Positions 13,748 to 15,069 of a DNA stretch of 15,069 nucleotides are shown in pieces. The translations under genes were made by a program, and so were the position numbers. Numbering within the stretch: the stretch's first letter is position 1; every line of letters begins with the position of its first letter. Source of the DNA: an uncultured Collinsella sp. (GTDB taxonomy: Bacteria > Actinomycetota > Coriobacteriia > Coriobacteriales > Coriobacteriaceae); assembly GCA_902465265.1 (NCBI GenBank), contig CABQMF010000048.1, positions 1 to 15,069 of the forward strand, in the 5' to 3' direction. The notes under the pieces were generated by a model that worked only from the letters and a program-made list of their open reading frames with translations, searched no databases and was not told the origin of the DNA.

Positions 13748-13845
13748 ATCAACCCATCGAATAAGGTTAGGCCCGAAAAACACGGGTAGGATATCGGCAT
13801 TGCCTTACAACTATACTCGGTTAGTCACAGAACTGGAACGTAAGT

Positions 13846-14763
13846 ATGCGCTGCCTTATCATCCACAACCCGGCATCGGGCCCCAGCTCAGATGAAATCT
13901 ACGCGTTCACGCACGCCCTCGCGCAAGGCGGCGACGAGGTCGTGATGCGTTTTATCGGCGATGGCATGGAACCCGAGGACGCCGTGGCAGACGTGCGCGA
14001 GTTTGCTCGCGTGGTAATTTCGGGCGGCGACGGCACCGTCTCCAACGTGCTCGACCAAATGCGCGGGTGCGGCGTCCCCACGCTCGTCTTTCCCTCCGGC
14101 ACGGCCTGCCTGTTCTTCAACAACATTGGCAATGCCCCCGAGGCAGCGGCGCTCGCCAAGGCCTGTCGCGTCGGCCGCACCGTCAAGGCGGACATGGGCG
14201 AGCTCTTTTGGCTCGACGAGAACGGCAACGAAAAGCGCCACGGCTTTATCATCATCGCCGGCTCGGGCTTCGACGCCGAGATCATGATGAAGGCCGCCCC
14301 CACCAAAAACGACATCGGCGAGATCGCCTATTTCCTGTCGGCGCTCGCCACACCCAACCCCACGGTGGCGCACTTTACGATTGAGCATGACGGCATTGTC
14401 GAGGAGCTCGATGGCATCTGCTGCATGGCCGGCAACACCTCGGTCATTCAAAACGGCATCAACCTGTTCCCCGATTGCCGCATGAACGACGGCATGGTCG
14501 ACATCGCAGTCATCGAGCCCGTAAAAACCGTCCAGCTCCTGCCCACCGTGATCACCGCCGCGCTCGATCCCGCCGGCAAGGTGCTCGGCCGTCCGCAGTT
14601 CAAGATCATCCAGACCAAGGAAGCCAAGATCACCTGCACGCCGTCGCTGGGCATGCAGTTCGACGGCGAGATCATCTCCAGCAACTCGGGCGTCTTTGGT
14701 GCCCGCGCACTTCCGCAATGCCTCGACCTCATCGTCGACGAATTCTCCCCGCTCGGAAAATAG
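13846..14763 (+). CDS. Diacylglycerol kinase-family (YegS/DgkB-like) lipid kinase
   Basis: This 305-residue DAGK_cat-domain protein starts with IIHNPASG (5-12), has the nucleotide-binding SGGDGTVSNV (59-68) and the C-terminal metal/catalytic DGE (273-275). Such enzymes phosphorylate diacylglycerol or related lipids at the inner membrane face and recycle lipid from envelope polymer synthesis. The third motif is unusual: PSGTACLFFNN (84-94) replaces the common GTxNDFA pattern, so the usual Asn-Asp pair is absent. The start is ATG 13846 with only a weak TGGAACG upstream. A TATACT at 13812-13817 could be its -10. Its stop is inside the ribosome-binding region of the next small gene. Confidence 0.9.
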   Translation: MRCLIIHNPASGPSSDEIYAFTHALAQGGDEVVMRFIGDGMEPEDAVADVREFARVVISGGDGTVSNVLDQMRGCGVPTLVFPSGTACLFFNNIGNAPEAAALAKACRVGRTVKADMGELFWLDENGNEKRHGFIIIAGSGFDAEIMMKAAPTKNDIGEIAYFLSALATPNPTVAHFTIEHDGIVEELDGICCMAGNTSVIQNGINLFPDCRMNDGMVDIAVIEPVKTVQLLPTVITAALDPAGKVLGRPQFKIIQTKEAKITCTPSLGMQFDGEIISSNSGVFGARALPQCLDLIVDEFSPLGK

Positions 14764-14772
14764 GAGGACCCC

Positions 14773-14865
14773 ATGAACGACAACCCCCTGATTGGCTTTA
14801 TCGTCATCGTCTTGGCCATGCTCGTCGGCTATGCGATTAACGTAATCCACCGCCGGAAGAAGTAA
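14773..14865 (+). CDS. 30-residue single-pass membrane protein
   Basis: The small reading frame encodes MNDNPLIGFI, then VIVLAMLVGYAINV and a basic end HRRKK. It has a short polar N-terminus, one hydrophobic helix of about 19 residues and a positively charged C-terminus, which predicts an N-out/C-in single-pass protein. AGGAGG at 14762-14767 is an ideal ribosome site 5 nt before the ATG and overlaps the stop of the lipid kinase gene (14761-14763), so translation is probably coupled. A strong terminator follows 35 nt after its stop. The lipid kinase context suggests a membrane partner or regulator, which is inference. No family is recognised. Confidence 0.75.
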   Translation: MNDNPLIGFIVIVLAMLVGYAINVIHRRKK

Positions 14866-14900
14866 TTCCACATTGGTATGATATTCATCCAATTATCGTC

Positions 14901-14945
14901 TCCCCCGTTGTTTATGCATTTGCCAGACAGCGGGGGATTTTTCTT
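14901..14945 (+). terminator. Strong intrinsic terminator of the lipid kinase unit
   Basis: TCCCCCGTTGT (14901-14911) pairs with ACAGCGGGGGA (14927-14937) over 11 bp with one wobble. The loop is 15 nt, and TTTTTCTTT follows directly. It lies 35 nt after the small membrane protein. Confidence 0.93.
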
Positions 14946-15019
14946 TGTGCCCCGTGCAAGGCGCTTTATTCAGATACAGTAATTGCAGGGCGTCTTTATT
15001 TAACTAAAGCTAGATAATG

Positions 15020-15069
15020 AGTATTCTTGTCCGCTCATCGCATATTTTAGGACGCTCATCGAGTATTTC
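15020..15069. repeat. 21-bp tandem repeat running off the window
   Basis: Two full 21-nt units (15020-15040 and 15041-15061) each end in CGCTCATCG and share 15 of 21 positions. A third starts AGTATTTC at 15062, like unit one. The array is cut by the window end. It could be iterated regulator sites two helical turns apart or the start of a repetitive coding sequence: an ATG at 15017 is open to the end with a 7-residue period, but it has no ribosome site. Between 14950 and 15015 nothing clear was seen. Confidence 0.5.

Noticed and set aside
15020..15069. CRISPR array
   Set aside because: Units are directly adjacent with 21-bp period and no unique spacers; no cas gene is in the window.

Overview
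The window is about 15 kb of GC-rich chromosomal DNA with tightly packed housekeeping genes. Its codon use, the short 326-residue Pta, the paired acetate kinases, and the Maf, DJ-1, P1-peptidase, RNase D, XseAB and HIT set fit an anaerobic actinobacterium of the Coriobacteriia, probably Collinsella-like. That placement is inference from gene content and base composition; no rRNA or other marker gene is present. No prophage, insertion sequence, CRISPR array, tRNA or rRNA was seen.

Layout, left to right. (1) A small membrane-anchored zinc-ribbon protein (minus) diverges from a plus-strand set: DJ-1/PfpI protein, Maf nucleotide pyrophosphatase (4-nt overlap) and a P1/S58-family peptidase. (2) A 372-nt convergent gap holds two long nested palindromes. 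(3) A minus-strand pair follows: glf (UDP-galactopyranose mutase) and, overlapping its end, a family 2 glycosyltransferase, probably for galactofuranose-containing surface glycan. (4) A divergent promoter region with two mirror-image -10 boxes separates glf from pta. (5) pta (plus) converges on two tandem ackA paralogs (minus), with a third nested palindrome directly after pta. These genes make the acetyl-CoA to acetyl-phosphate to acetate plus ATP route, here in three transcription units instead of a pta-ackA operon. (6) A minus-strand run carries RNase D, a membrane zinc peptidase, xseA, xseB and a HIT protein. (7) A diacylglycerol-kinase-family lipid kinase (plus) is followed by a 30-residue single-pass membrane protein missed by length-limited gene callers, then a strong terminator. 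The window ends inside a 21-bp-period tandem repeat.

The most unusual signal is the family of three nested palindromes (2765-2893, 2984-3093, 6581-6707). Each has perfect or near-perfect 25-31 bp outer arms whose sequence differs between copies, a 60-69 nt core, a central strong hairpin, and shared short motifs inside the arms (ACAGTCCT-like on the 5' side, TGCGGAA on the 3' side). Each sits just after a stop codon and is oriented with the gene before it. Around the second copy the inverted repeat extends, with indels, into the last codons of the glycosyltransferase gene, which suggests that the arms arise by inverted copying of a gene's own 3' end around a hairpin core. Both convergent gene junctions in the window carry these elements. 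I know of no named family that matches.
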